Below, one piece after another: positions 53,621-60,704 of a stretch of 64,000 bases of DNA (the stretch's first letter is position 1; each line of letters starts with the position of its first letter). A program made the translations under genes and the position numbers. Origin of the DNA: SB11 sp965249955 (GTDB taxonomy: Bacteria; Bacteroidota; Bacteroidia; UBA8524); the NCBI GenBank assembly GCA_965249955.1, contig OZ252261.1, forward strand, positions 930,001-994,000. Direction: 5' to 3'. The notes under the pieces were generated by a model, which ran no database searches, was not told the DNA's origin, and worked only from the letters and a program-made list of their open reading frames with translations.

Positions 53621-53922
53621 GCTTGTGCCCTTTCGTTGTTGGGCATTGCATCCTGTGGTAATGGTGTGCTTTCTACGGCTAGGTTGGCTACTTGTTTGTA
53701 TAGCAGTGCTAAAGCCATGCGCCATTCGGTTTCAGTGCCGTGTATGCCGTATTGCTGATAGGTTTCTATATAACCGGGTTGATGCAATAGGCTAAGGGTA
53801 AATAAGCCTTTAGTCCAACGTCCTTCAATTTCGGCTAGTTGACCGTTTTCAATTCTAGCGATGCAGAAGTTTTTGCCCTCGCGCACCTCTCCTGTTGTCA
53901 GTTTTTTAATTGTTGTATTCAT
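53617..53922 (-). CDS. Small phage protein of unknown function
   Basis: 101 residues: TTIKKLTTGEVREGKNFCIARIENGQLAEIEGRWTKG at the start, a strand-rich small domain, and a polar C-terminus. No family recognised. The four-base overlap with the DUF1376-like gene supports its being a real, coupled early gene. Confidence 0.65.
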   Translation of the reverse strand: MNTTIKKLTTGEVREGKNFCIARIENGQLAEIEGRWTKGLFTLSLLHQPGYIETYQQYGIHGTETEWRMALALLYKQVANLAVESTPLPQDAMPNNERAQA

Positions 53923-54076
53923 GTTTAATTGATTGTTTTTTTTGTTTGACCTCCCCTAGCCCCTTAGCTTTCGCACCTTTGTTTCGACTTCTCTCAACAT
54001 GACTGCGCACAAGGGGGATATTGGGAAGCGAGTTATTGTTTCATTCCTTTATTTGCACATTCCAACCCTTCTATCC

Positions 54077-54131
54077 TTCGACGCCGCTCAGGATGACAAG
54101 CACACCATTCTTCGGCTTAGCTCAGGATGAC
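54077..54131. repeat. Half units of the GTCATCCTGAGC palindromic repeat
   Basis: TTCGACGCCGCTCAGGATGAC (54,077-54,097) and TTCGGCTTAGCTCAGGATGAC (54,111-54,131), next to each other in the same orientation. A degraded copy also lies near 53,982-54,004. Confidence 0.65.
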
Positions 54132-54144
54132 AGAGCATTTGCTT

Positions 54145-54258
54145 TTATAATACCGTGCGTAATACGTTTACTACTATTACACAAAAGGTAAGGGTGATAA
54201 TGGCTACTTCGGCACTGCTTACCTGCATTTCGCCGCGTGGTTTAAATAGTTGCTTCAT
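54145..54258 (-). CDS. Tiny membrane protein in the phage early region
   Basis: A 37-residue protein (MKQLFKPRGEMQVSSAEVAI, then a hydrophobic helix). One membrane segment covers about residues 16-33. It overlaps the end of the upstream 77-residue gene by 17 bases. Longer starts upstream would add a chain inside the previous gene. Function unknown; the size and place fit a small phage membrane protein. Confidence 0.5.
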   Translation of the reverse strand: MKQLFKPRGEMQVSSAEVAIITLTFCVIVVNVLRTVL

Positions 54259-54475
54259 ACTGAAAGGGTTTTGGTTGAGTGTTAATTTGAGGATGTAACT
54301 GGCTGCTATAATCTTCCCATGCTTTATCAACTAAATTGTTGAGTTTGTTTTTTATCAGCAATAAGGCTTCTTGTGTTGGGTTTAGCTCCCACATCATTTC
54401 GTACAGCTCGTCGTTTATTACGTTCAGTTGCATTCCAATTGTTTTATCCATCAATAATTTTGTTTCAATCGACAT
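54242..54475 (-). CDS. Small helical phage early protein
   Basis: 77 residues, acidic and helical (LLMDKTIGMQLNVINDELYEMMWELNPTQEALLLIKNKL), no signal or membrane segment. First gene of the leftward prophage operon; a promoter box ends next to its start codon. The ATG at 54,475 is chosen; a GTG directly before it overlaps the promoter. No family recognised. Confidence 0.6.
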   Translation of the reverse strand: MSIETKLLMDKTIGMQLNVINDELYEMMWELNPTQEALLLIKNKLNNLVDKAWEDYSSQLHPQINTQPKPFQYEATI

Positions 54476-54477
54476 CA

Positions 54478-54509
54478 CAAATGTATATATTTTTATTTAC
54501 TAATAGAAA
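54478..54509 (-). promoter_or_regulatory. Promoter of the prophage early operon, possibly leaderless
   Basis: On the minus strand a perfect TACATTTG (54,478-54,485), two bases before the ATG; an imperfect -33 (TTTC, 54,506-54,509) stands 20 bases further upstream. Transcription would begin at the start codon. Confidence 0.45.
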
Positions 54510-54838
54510 CATTTATGATTATGTATTGAAGATTTTTCCTTATGAATTGATAATCAGCAACAAAATTTTTACAACACTATAAAACAGCCATTTACATAGG
54601 GAAAACAATGTTTTGAGCAAGATTTAAGATAGATTTTTTGTCGAAAAAAGCGACAAGCCGCACTACTAAACAGAAACATTTTTATTTCTAAATGAAAAAA
54701 GAGAATTACTTACGAAGAAGAAGCAAACTTAGGCTTACAGTTTACGTTCTAACATGAACGGCTATAAAACAAGAAAGCCCCAATTATCGGGGCTTTTAAA
54801 GTTTTTTATGTAAAGATGGTAATTTGGGATGCGACCAG
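54486..54838. other. 353-base right flank of the prophage, no gene
   Basis: AT-rich. Contains the early promoter's upstream part and one terminator. No integrase, repressor or attachment-site repeat was seen. Confidence 0.45.
54774..54797. terminator. Bidirectional terminator after the lipoprotein gene
   Basis: Stem AAAGCCCC / GGGGCTTT with a 7-base loop, about 40 bases past the stop of the lipoprotein gene on the minus strand and flanked by A/T runs. Confidence 0.65.
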
Positions 54839-55327
54839 TTAATCAGCCATGTATTCATAGATTGTATTCTCCTTATTAGCAAAAATGCTAAATTTCAACC
54901 TCGACTTGGAAAATCTCAGTGTAGAATCAGGTTGAATGGTATAATAAAGATATTCAAAAAAACCATTAAACTCATAGGTTTCAACCTTAATTATGCTATC
55001 ATTTTCAATTAAAGTATAATATCCCCAAGCCCCATTTTCCGATGAAGTATCGCCCAACAAGTATTGTGCCTCTTGATGCGCTATATTCCGACTACAAAAC
55101 ACCCTCCCATCAGCATAAAATCTTAAAAAATACGATGCTAATATTAGACTATCCTGATTACTCTTTGAAAAAAATATCCCATTTGTAAACATACTGGAAG
55201 AGTCAAAAACCTTACTTTCTTCCCTATACAATCTGAAGTCATTAGGTTGTATGTTTTGCCTCTTTTTAACAAAAACTGTATTACAACTGATGTTAATAAC
55301 GACAAATAATGTTAGAAAACACTTCAT
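54839..55327 (-). CDS. Lipoprotein of unknown function
   Basis: 162 residues with a lipoprotein signal (lipobox NISC, cysteine 15). The mature part has FRLYREESKVFDSSS, FLRFYADGRVFCSRN and strand-rich segments, ending FANKENTIYEYMAD. It looks like a small beta-rich, lipocalin-like domain but was not matched to a family. Its upstream region carries a cluster of CTTATTTAAG-like palindromes, so its control may be unusual. Confidence 0.6.
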   Translation of the reverse strand: MKCFLTLFVVINISCNTVFVKKRQNIQPNDFRLYREESKVFDSSSMFTNGIFFSKSNQDSLILASYFLRFYADGRVFCSRNIAHQEAQYLLGDTSSENGAWGYYTLIENDSIIKVETYEFNGFFEYLYYTIQPDSTLRFSKSRLKFSIFANKENTIYEYMAD

Positions 55328-55332
55328 TTAAA

Positions 55333-55430
55333 TATTTAAGACTTAAACAAAGATATTCTTATTTAAGAAAATGGTGTAAAAACTTAAATAAGAGATTTAC
55401 TATTTAAGAAAAAACCGATAAACTTAAATA
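55333..55430 (-). promoter_or_regulatory. Array of TATTTAAG sites (possible operator array)
   Basis: Octamer TATTTAAG at 55,333, 55,360 and 55,401 and its complement CTTAAATA at 55,383 and 55,423; four are part of imperfect palindromes CTTATTTAAG. Spacing is 18-27 bases, close to two helical turns. It begins directly before the start of the lipoprotein gene. Confidence 0.5.
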
Positions 55431-55475
55431 GAGCATGTACTTTTTAAAGAAATAACACAAACACTTTAAAACAAA

Positions 55476-55498
55476 AAAGCAGGCTTGCGGCCTGCTTT
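55476..55498 (-). terminator. Terminator after the E2 gene
   Basis: Stem AAAGCAGGC / GCCTGCTTT with a 5-base loop; a run of T follows on the minus strand. Confidence 0.8.
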
Positions 55499-55524
55499 GT
55501 ATTTTATATAAGATTTAACAGAGA

Positions 55525-56862
55525 TTAAATTTCTCTGTTCACATCCCATTGTTCTAGGTAATCAGCAACACGACGCACAAACATACCGCCCAGTGCTCCG
55601 TCAACTACACGGTGGTCGTAACTGTGGCTTAGGTACATCATGTGGCGTATGGCTATTACGTCGCCATATTCAGTTTCTACAACAGCAGGTTTTTTGCGTA
55701 TTGCGCCCGCAGCCATAATGGCTACTTGGGGTTGGTTTATAATGGGTGTACCCATTACGTTGCCAAATGTACCTACGTTGGTTAATGTGTATGTACCGCC
55801 TTGTATATCGTCAGGGCTAAGTTTGTTGTTACGGGCGCGGTTGGCAAGGTCGTTCACCTCGCGTACTAAGCCCAATAGGTTTTTAGTATCGGCGTTTTTA
55901 ATTACAGGTACTATAAGGTTACCGCTAGGTAGTGCGGCAGCCATGCCTATGTTAATATTTTTGCGGCGGATAAGGTTTGTACCATCTACCGATATATTAA
56001 TCATTGGGAAGTCTTTTATAGCTTTTACTATTGCTTCTATAAGCAATGGGGTAAAGGTTAGTTTTTCGCCTTCGCGTTTTTGAAACGGGCCTTTTGTTTT
56101 CTCGCGCCAGTTGACCATATTGGTAACATCGGCTTCAACAAAAGAGGTTACGTGCGGAGCGGTATGCTTGCTCATTACCATGTGGTCGGCAATAAGTTTA
56201 CGCATCCTATCCATTTCTATTACCTCATCACCGGCGTTTAAACTAACAGCGGGTGCTGAAATTTTTGGCTGCTGTGTGGCTACTGCTTTTTCAGCAGGTT
56301 TATCTTCTTTAACTGTTGGTTGTGGCTGTGCAGTAGGTGCTGTACCATTTTGACGATTGGCTACGTAGGCCAATATATCTTTTTTGGTTACTCGGCCTTC
56401 GCTACCTGTGCCTGCCATGTTTTCTAACTCGCCCATGCTAACGTTTTCGCTACGGGCTATGTTTAATACTAATGGCGAGTAGAAACGCGCTCCGTTGTTG
56501 GCGGGTGCGGCTGTTTCTTGAGCCCGTTCAAATGTTTTTTGTACTTCGGCCACGGGAGCGGGTGTGCTTTCGGGCTTTTCAGCAGGTGTAGCGGTTGAGG
56601 CTGCGGGTTGTGCTCCTGCGCCTTCCATACCTATAATGGCTATGGGTTTACCTACTTCTACTACATCATCTTCGTTGTATAGTCTTTTAAGAAGTACACC
56701 ACCTTTTGGCGATGGCACTTCACTATCTACTTTATCAGTAGCTATTTCAAGTACGCTTTCATCGGCTTCTATCTTATCACCTTCGTTCTTTAGCCATTTA
56801 ATAATAGTAGCCTCAGCAATACTTTCGCCCATTTTGGGCATTATCAATTCAAATTCAGTCAT
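55525..56862 (-). CDS. 2-oxo acid dehydrogenase E2 (dihydrolipoamide acyltransferase)
   Basis: 445 residues. The lipoyl domain covers 1-80 (lipoylated Lys44 in EIATDKVDS), followed by a Pro/Ala-rich hinge. The peripheral-subunit-binding domain lies about 130-175 (YSPLVLNIARSENVS, GTGSEGRVTKKDIL), and the CAT domain about 215-445 with YDHRVVDGA (His417, Asp421). It forms the core of a pyruvate, 2-oxoglutarate or branched-chain dehydrogenase complex; which one cannot be told here, because E1 and E3 genes are not adjacent. The ATG at 56,862 is used: MTEFELIMPKMGES starts the lipoyl domain, while the longer frame adds ten unrelated residues. Confidence 0.93.
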   Translation of the reverse strand: MTEFELIMPKMGESIAEATIIKWLKNEGDKIEADESVLEIATDKVDSEVPSPKGGVLLKRLYNEDDVVEVGKPIAIIGMEGAGAQPAASTATPAEKPESTPAPVAEVQKTFERAQETAAPANNGARFYSPLVLNIARSENVSMGELENMAGTGSEGRVTKKDILAYVANRQNGTAPTAQPQPTVKEDKPAEKAVATQQPKISAPAVSLNAGDEVIEMDRMRKLIADHMVMSKHTAPHVTSFVEADVTNMVNWREKTKGPFQKREGEKLTFTPLLIEAIVKAIKDFPMINISVDGTNLIRRKNINIGMAAALPSGNLIVPVIKNADTKNLLGLVREVNDLANRARNNKLSPDDIQGGTYTLTNVGTFGNVMGTPIINQPQVAIMAAGAIRKKPAVVETEYGDVIAIRHMMYLSHSYDHRVVDGALGGMFVRRVADYLEQWDVNREI

Positions 56863-57008
56863 AACTAAATGTATTCCCCAATTACCCCGCAAAGAAACAC
56901 AAACTTTGCCATTGCTACAAAACGAAATTACTAAGTACTATAAATAAGCGGTTTACAAACCAATATCTTACACAATTATTGCATTTTAAGCTTATTATAT
57001 GCTACCAA

Positions 57009-57347
57009 CTACTCACTATCAGGTCGGCAGCGTTTTTTCCATTGTTCTCTAAATTTATCGCGCTCTTCGTCGCTCATGCCACGCCATTTTTGTTTCCATT
57101 CGTGGTTTTGCTTCCCTCCAAAGTTAGATTTGCCTTTACCTCCGTTGCCAAAACCGCCAAACAATATTTTGCTTAATAACAGTATACCTATTGCTTGCCA
57201 AAAGGTTATGGTTTTTACGCCTATTATTTCGGGTAACAGGTTATTCCATAGCAGCATTACTACTAGCCCAAAGCCAAAAACAAATATTGGCGCTAAGACT
57301 ATAAAGAGTAATACTTTTTTTAATGTGCTGAAACTATTTTCGTTCAT
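57009..57347 (-). CDS. Small membrane protein following the ECF sigma gene
   Basis: 112 residues with two membrane helices (about 10-34 and 45-62), a Gly-rich linker (FGGFGNGGKGKSNFGGK), and a basic helical end (WKQKWRGMSDEERDKFREQWKKR). It lies 11 bases after the sigma factor gene, so the two are one operon. The position is that of an anti-sigma factor, but no cytosolic zinc-binding anti-sigma domain is seen. Function unknown. Confidence 0.7.
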   Translation of the reverse strand: MNENSFSTLKKVLLFIVLAPIFVFGFGLVVMLLWNNLLPEIIGVKTITFWQAIGILLLSKILFGGFGNGGKGKSNFGGKQNHEWKQKWRGMSDEERDKFREQWKKRCRPDSE

Positions 57348-57358
57348 GGTAGTGTGTT

Positions 57359-57928
57359 TTAATAATTTAATAATTCGTTGTACAAATTGTTTAGGCGTTT
57401 GCGCAAATGTTTTACGGCATAGCCCTTACGTGATATAATTGTTTTTAAGTTTTCGCCTGTTTCATCGGCTATTTGTTGCAGGGTTTTATCCTCTAGCTCG
57501 TTCATAATAAATACTTGTTGTTGCTTTTGGGGCAATTCATCCAAAGCCTCAAATAATTCTTGCCAAAAAATATTTTTAAGGTACTCGGTTTCGGGTGTGC
57601 TGTCGTCGGTTAATAAAATATCGGCCAAAAACATTTCGCCTTCTTCGTCTTCAAGGCTTAAATCTTCAAGCGATTGTGTGGTTTTTTTGCGCTGACGGTC
57701 TATAATTCTATTGCGAGCTACCTGAAACAACCAGCCGCTCATTTGATCTATCTCCTCAATATTTACCACATTGCTTAGCTGATACCATACATCTTGCAAA
57801 ATGTCTTCGGCATCCTCATCGGTCTTCACCCGCCCACGGATAAAGCCAAACAGGCGTTGACTGTATTGCTTTACGGTACCTCCAATATTTTGCCGAGAGT
57901 TATTGGCCATTGCCTCCAAATCGTCCAT
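57359..57928 (-). CDS. ECF-type RNA polymerase sigma factor
   Basis: 189 residues with region 2 (DEDAEDILQDVWYQL, then MSGWLFQVARNRIIDRQRKK) and region 4 (LDELPQKQQQVFIMNELEDKTLQQIADETGENLKTIISRKGYAVKHLRKRL). The layout is that of extracytoplasmic-function sigma factors. An acidic linker (SLEDEEGEMFLAD) joins the domains. Start ATG at 57,928; a second ATG is six codons later. Downstream is a small membrane protein in the same operon. The stimulus is unknown. Confidence 0.92.
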   Translation of the reverse strand: MDDLEAMANNSRQNIGGTVKQYSQRLFGFIRGRVKTDEDAEDILQDVWYQLSNVVNIEEIDQMSGWLFQVARNRIIDRQRKKTTQSLEDLSLEDEEGEMFLADILLTDDSTPETEYLKNIFWQELFEALDELPQKQQQVFIMNELEDKTLQQIADETGENLKTIISRKGYAVKHLRKRLNNLYNELLNY

Positions 57929-58026
57929 TGTATACGATAACGGACGAGCGACGAATTTACTTTAAAGTTTTTTAGAGGGGTTATTAATTTGGTTTGCCAC
58001 TGTGCAAGAAACCATTATAAACAATG

Positions 58027-58554
58027 TTACTTGCGTAATACTTTTAGCGAAAACAGTGAAATGATAAGACCTATTGCAAAAATGGCAACATGAAAAAGTG
58101 CTTCATTACTTTTTAAATCATCAGGATTTTTAATTTGTTCTCCATCAATACTTAGCCCAAAAACCTTAGGTTCAGTTTCTTCTTTATCAAAGCTTTGTAT
58201 CAATACTGTTACAGCTTTGCTTTTTTTAAGCTGCTTTTCTAATTCATAATATTTCTGTTCACCCGGATTATAGGTTACATCACTTGTTAGCCTAAAACTT
58301 CTATTATTTCCTTTTAGTTTAAATAAAATTTCTGATAAATACACTGTGTAGATGGGTCCTCGCCTGCTTCTCTTTTCCATTCTTGTATCAGCCTCAGCAT
58401 AGACAATTTTTCCTGTAATTTCTAAATAAGGATTTATAAATGTGAAATTTACAAATAATTGATAAGAAGAGAATAAAAGAAAACAAATTGCTGCAATTAT
58501 TGCCCCTTTAGCCACATCCTTTTCCTGTCCTGGATACCTGCTTTTAAATTCCAT
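58027..58554 (-). CDS. Membrane protein of unknown function, tandem copy 2
   Basis: 175 residues with a helix at each end (about 18-36 and 149-170) and a soluble domain between (LEITGKIVYAEADTRMEKRSRRGPIYTVYLSEILFKLKGNNRSFRL, LEKQLKKSKAVTVLIQSFDKEETEPKVFGLSIDG), like a periplasmic or cytosolic OB/SH3-like fold. It is 40 bases downstream of its paralogue. The ATG is preferred to a GTG two codons earlier. No family recognised; loosely like DUF3592-type proteins. Confidence 0.7.
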   Translation of the reverse strand: MEFKSRYPGQEKDVAKGAIIAAICFLLFSSYQLFVNFTFINPYLEITGKIVYAEADTRMEKRSRRGPIYTVYLSEILFKLKGNNRSFRLTSDVTYNPGEQKYYELEKQLKKSKAVTVLIQSFDKEETEPKVFGLSIDGEQIKNPDDLKSNEALFHVAIFAIGLIISLFSLKVLRK

Positions 58555-58593
58555 GCCCACACAAAGTGTTATAAAAAATGTATTTACAATATT

Positions 58594-59136
58594 TTAATGT
58601 TTATAATTCATTTCTATAATACCAAGCCCACCTAGCAGTAGTACTATCCCAAAAATAAAAAAGCCAACAAAAACGAGGCTTTCATTATCGCGTGTAGTTT
58701 CAGCATCACTTATTACTATGCCATCAATGTTTAGCTGATACACTTTTGGTTCAGCATCGTTGCTATCAAAACTTAGTATGGTTACGGTAACCTGTTTGGC
58801 TTGTTTTAGTGTTTTTGCTAATTCGTAATACTTTCTATCGTCGGGCTTATCGGTAATATTATCAGTTAGCCTAAACAATCTATTATTTCCTTTTAGCTTA
58901 AATACAAGTTCTGCTATATAGGCTGTGTAGGTCGAGCTTCCTCTGCCACCACCCCTTATTTCTTTTCTTGTATTTGCTTCTGCAAAGTGCACTTGACCTG
59001 CAATTTTAACAAAAGGGTTTATAAACCTTAAATTTGTAATTAAGTTATAGCTTGAGAACAGCAGTGTAATAGCAGCAAGTATTAATAAAATAATTTTATA
59101 TTTTTTTGGTTGCTCTATCTTACTTTTTTTATTCAT
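58594..59136 (-). CDS. Membrane protein of unknown function, tandem copy 1
   Basis: 180 residues, paralogue of the next gene. It has the same two-helix layout, VKIAGQVHFAEANTRKEIRGG, YIAELVFKLKGNNRLFRLTDNI, LAKTLKQAKQVTVTILSFDSNDAEPKVYQLNIDGI. The ATG at 59,136 (MNKKSKIEQPKK) is taken, as the longer frame adds a cysteine-bearing stretch that does not match the paralogue. A 20-base perfect inverted repeat lies just upstream of it. Confidence 0.7.
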   Translation of the reverse strand: MNKKSKIEQPKKYKIILLILAAITLLFSSYNLITNLRFINPFVKIAGQVHFAEANTRKEIRGGGRGSSTYTAYIAELVFKLKGNNRLFRLTDNITDKPDDRKYYELAKTLKQAKQVTVTILSFDSNDAEPKVYQLNIDGIVISDAETTRDNESLVFVGFFIFGIVLLLGGLGIIEMNYKH

Positions 59137-59159
59137 TGCTGCGTTACACCTACTAAGAT

Positions 59160-59208
59160 AAATCCCAACATTTGTCAAATTTTAAAAGTTTGACAAATGT
59201 TGGGATTT
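59160..59208. repeat. 20-base perfect inverted repeat (hairpin)
   Basis: AAATCCCAACATTTGTCAAA (59,160-59,179), 9-base loop, then the exact complement (59,189-59,208). It sits 30 bases after the cyclophilin stop and 23 bases before the next start. There is no T run after it on either strand, so a simple terminator is less likely than an mRNA processing or stabilising structure. Confidence 0.75.
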
Positions 59209-59238
59209 ACTAAATAGAACTTGTTTTTTGCTTAATGA

Positions 59239-59910
59239 CTATGGTACAAAGTTAAATTCGGTTTTTAGCTCGGCACGTGTTTTTTCAATAATATTCACAT
59301 CCATACGGATAAATTCATTGGGTCTGTCGTTTGCGCCTTTGGGCTGGTTCACTATGGTTTGTGCTACGGGCATACCGCCTAGTATTTTACCAAAAACAGT
59401 ATAGCCGCCGTCAAGGCCATGTGTACCTGCTGTGTTTACCACTATATAAAACTGCGATCCGCTAGATGCTTTGGCAGGGTTAACATTATCGGGCATACGT
59501 GCTGCGCCCACTGCGCCATAATTGTGTTTTATGCTGGTTTTTATTTCGGCGGGCACGGTGTAGCCCGGGCTTCCGTTGCCATCGTCGCTAGGGTCGTTAT
59601 CTTTAGTATTAGGGTCGCCGCCTTGCGCTACAAAGCCTGCAATAATGCGATGAAAGGTGGTGCTATCAAAATACTCGTCTTTGGCCAGTTTTAAAAAATT
59701 TGCTCGGTGCAGTGGTGTTTCTTTATACAGCCACATATACATGTTGCCAAACTTTGTTTTTATTTCTATTACCTGCTCTTTTATTTGGGTACTATCAATA
59801 GGAATATCATCTTGAGTGCTTCCTGCGGGCTCTGTTTTATCGTCCTTTTTACAAGCATTAAAACTAAGTGCCAATACCAGCACTAGGGTAAATAGTAACA
59901 GTTTTTTCAT
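59239..59910 (-). CDS. Peptidyl-prolyl isomerase, cyclophilin type, lipoprotein
   Basis: 223 residues with a lipoprotein signal (lipobox FNAC, Cys20) and a cyclophilin fold from about residue 45: ETPLHRANFLKLAKDEYFDSTTFHRIIAGFVAQGGDP with the catalytic FHR and QGG, then ASSGSQFYIVV and LDGGYTVFGKILGGM. It isomerises proline bonds of envelope proteins. The lipoprotein form is common in this phylum. The gene is single, with an inverted repeat downstream. Confidence 0.93.
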   Translation of the reverse strand: MKKLLLFTLVLVLALSFNACKKDDKTEPAGSTQDDIPIDSTQIKEQVIEIKTKFGNMYMWLYKETPLHRANFLKLAKDEYFDSTTFHRIIAGFVAQGGDPNTKDNDPSDDGNGSPGYTVPAEIKTSIKHNYGAVGAARMPDNVNPAKASSGSQFYIVVNTAGTHGLDGGYTVFGKILGGMPVAQTIVNQPKGANDRPNEFIRMDVNIIEKTRAELKTEFNFVP

Positions 59911-59954
59911 ACTGTGAAAATAGTATTTTTTCTTAATTCAAACCGAAAAAGCTA

Positions 59955-60704
59955 TTACACACTAAATTCTTTTTTTACGGCTGTGGTGTAGCTAGTGCCT
60001 GTTTGTATGCTTTCGTCTTCTGCACCTTGCATTATAAATAGGTAGCGACTGTTGAAGGTTTTGCGTATTTCGGCTATTTTATCTTTGTTTATAATATAGG
60101 TGCGGTGCACACGTATAAAATTAGGGGGCAATTGCCCCTCGAGGTAGTTAAGGCTTTGGGTGATAATGTGTTTGTTTCCTTCGGCATCAAACACGGTTAT
60201 GTATTTATCTTCAGCCTTAAAAAGGATTATATTTTCTATTTTAATTAATACTATTTTATTGCCTATGGGTACTGATATGGTGCTTAGTGTTTTTTGCGTA
60301 GCAGGCTGGCTTAATTGTTGGGCAAGTTGTTGCAAGGCTGCAAAACTATCCAGCTGGTGAAGTTTGTTTATAGCTTTCTCTAACCTTTCGGGGTGTATGG
60401 GCTTCACCAAATAATCAACTGAGTTTTCTTCAAAAGCCTTTAAGGCAAACTCATCGTAGGCGGTAGTAAATATTATTTTTGGCTGCGTGGTTACTTTTTG
60501 TAGCATTTCAAACCCGTTTAGCCCCGGCATTTCTATATCTAAAAAAACTAATTGCGGTTGTAAAGCATTAATTTTTTCAAGCCCTATAATTCCGTTTTCA
60601 GCTTCGCCAACAATATCAATTTGGTCGCTGTGCTTTTGCAACAGCTTCACCATACGATTACGAGCTATCCGTTCATCATCAACAATTAAAGTACTATACT
60701 TCAT
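59955..60704 (-). CDS. LytTR-family response regulator
   Basis: 249 residues. The receiver covers 1-120 (VDDERIAR, phosphorylated Asp56 in LVFLDIEMPG, Lys in YLVKPIHPERLEKA). The LytTR DNA-binding domain covers about 145-245 (IPIGNKIVLIKIENIILFKAEDKYITVF, IRVHRTYIINKDKI). LytTR proteins bind direct repeats spaced by about two helical turns. It overlaps the kinase gene by 11 bases (kinase first), so the two form a two-component operon. Confidence 0.95.
   Translation of the reverse strand: MKYSTLIVDDERIARNRMVKLLQKHSDQIDIVGEAENGIIGLEKINALQPQLVFLDIEMPGLNGFEMLQKVTTQPKIIFTTAYDEFALKAFEENSVDYLVKPIHPERLEKAINKLHQLDSFAALQQLAQQLSQPATQKTLSTISVPIGNKIVLIKIENIILFKAEDKYITVFDAEGNKHIITQSLNYLEGQLPPNFIRVHRTYIINKDKIAEIRKTFNSRYLFIMQGAEDESIQTGTSYTTAVKKEFSV

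Larger units (their letters stand above)
46370..54485 (-). mobile_element. Truncated prophage: early genes to terminase
   Basis: All phage-type genes here read leftwards: small early proteins, a DUF1376-like replication protein, DnaC-like loader, sigma-like protein, glycosyltransferase, two small proteins and both terminase subunits. The order is that of a tailed-phage left arm, but everything expected past the terminase (portal, protease, capsid, tail), the integrase and lysis genes are absent. Junctions are filled with palindromic repeats and a host-type defence gene lies inside. No attachment sites were found. It is a decayed remnant, not an inducible prophage. Confidence 0.75.

Noticed and set aside
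53271..53795. Plus-strand frame of 174 codons
   Set aside because: Antisense to the DUF1376-like gene and its neighbour, which show domain motifs and coupled starts.
46370..54838. Attachment sites or an integrase for the prophage
   Set aside because: No recombinase gene and no matching direct repeats at the two ends could be found by eye.
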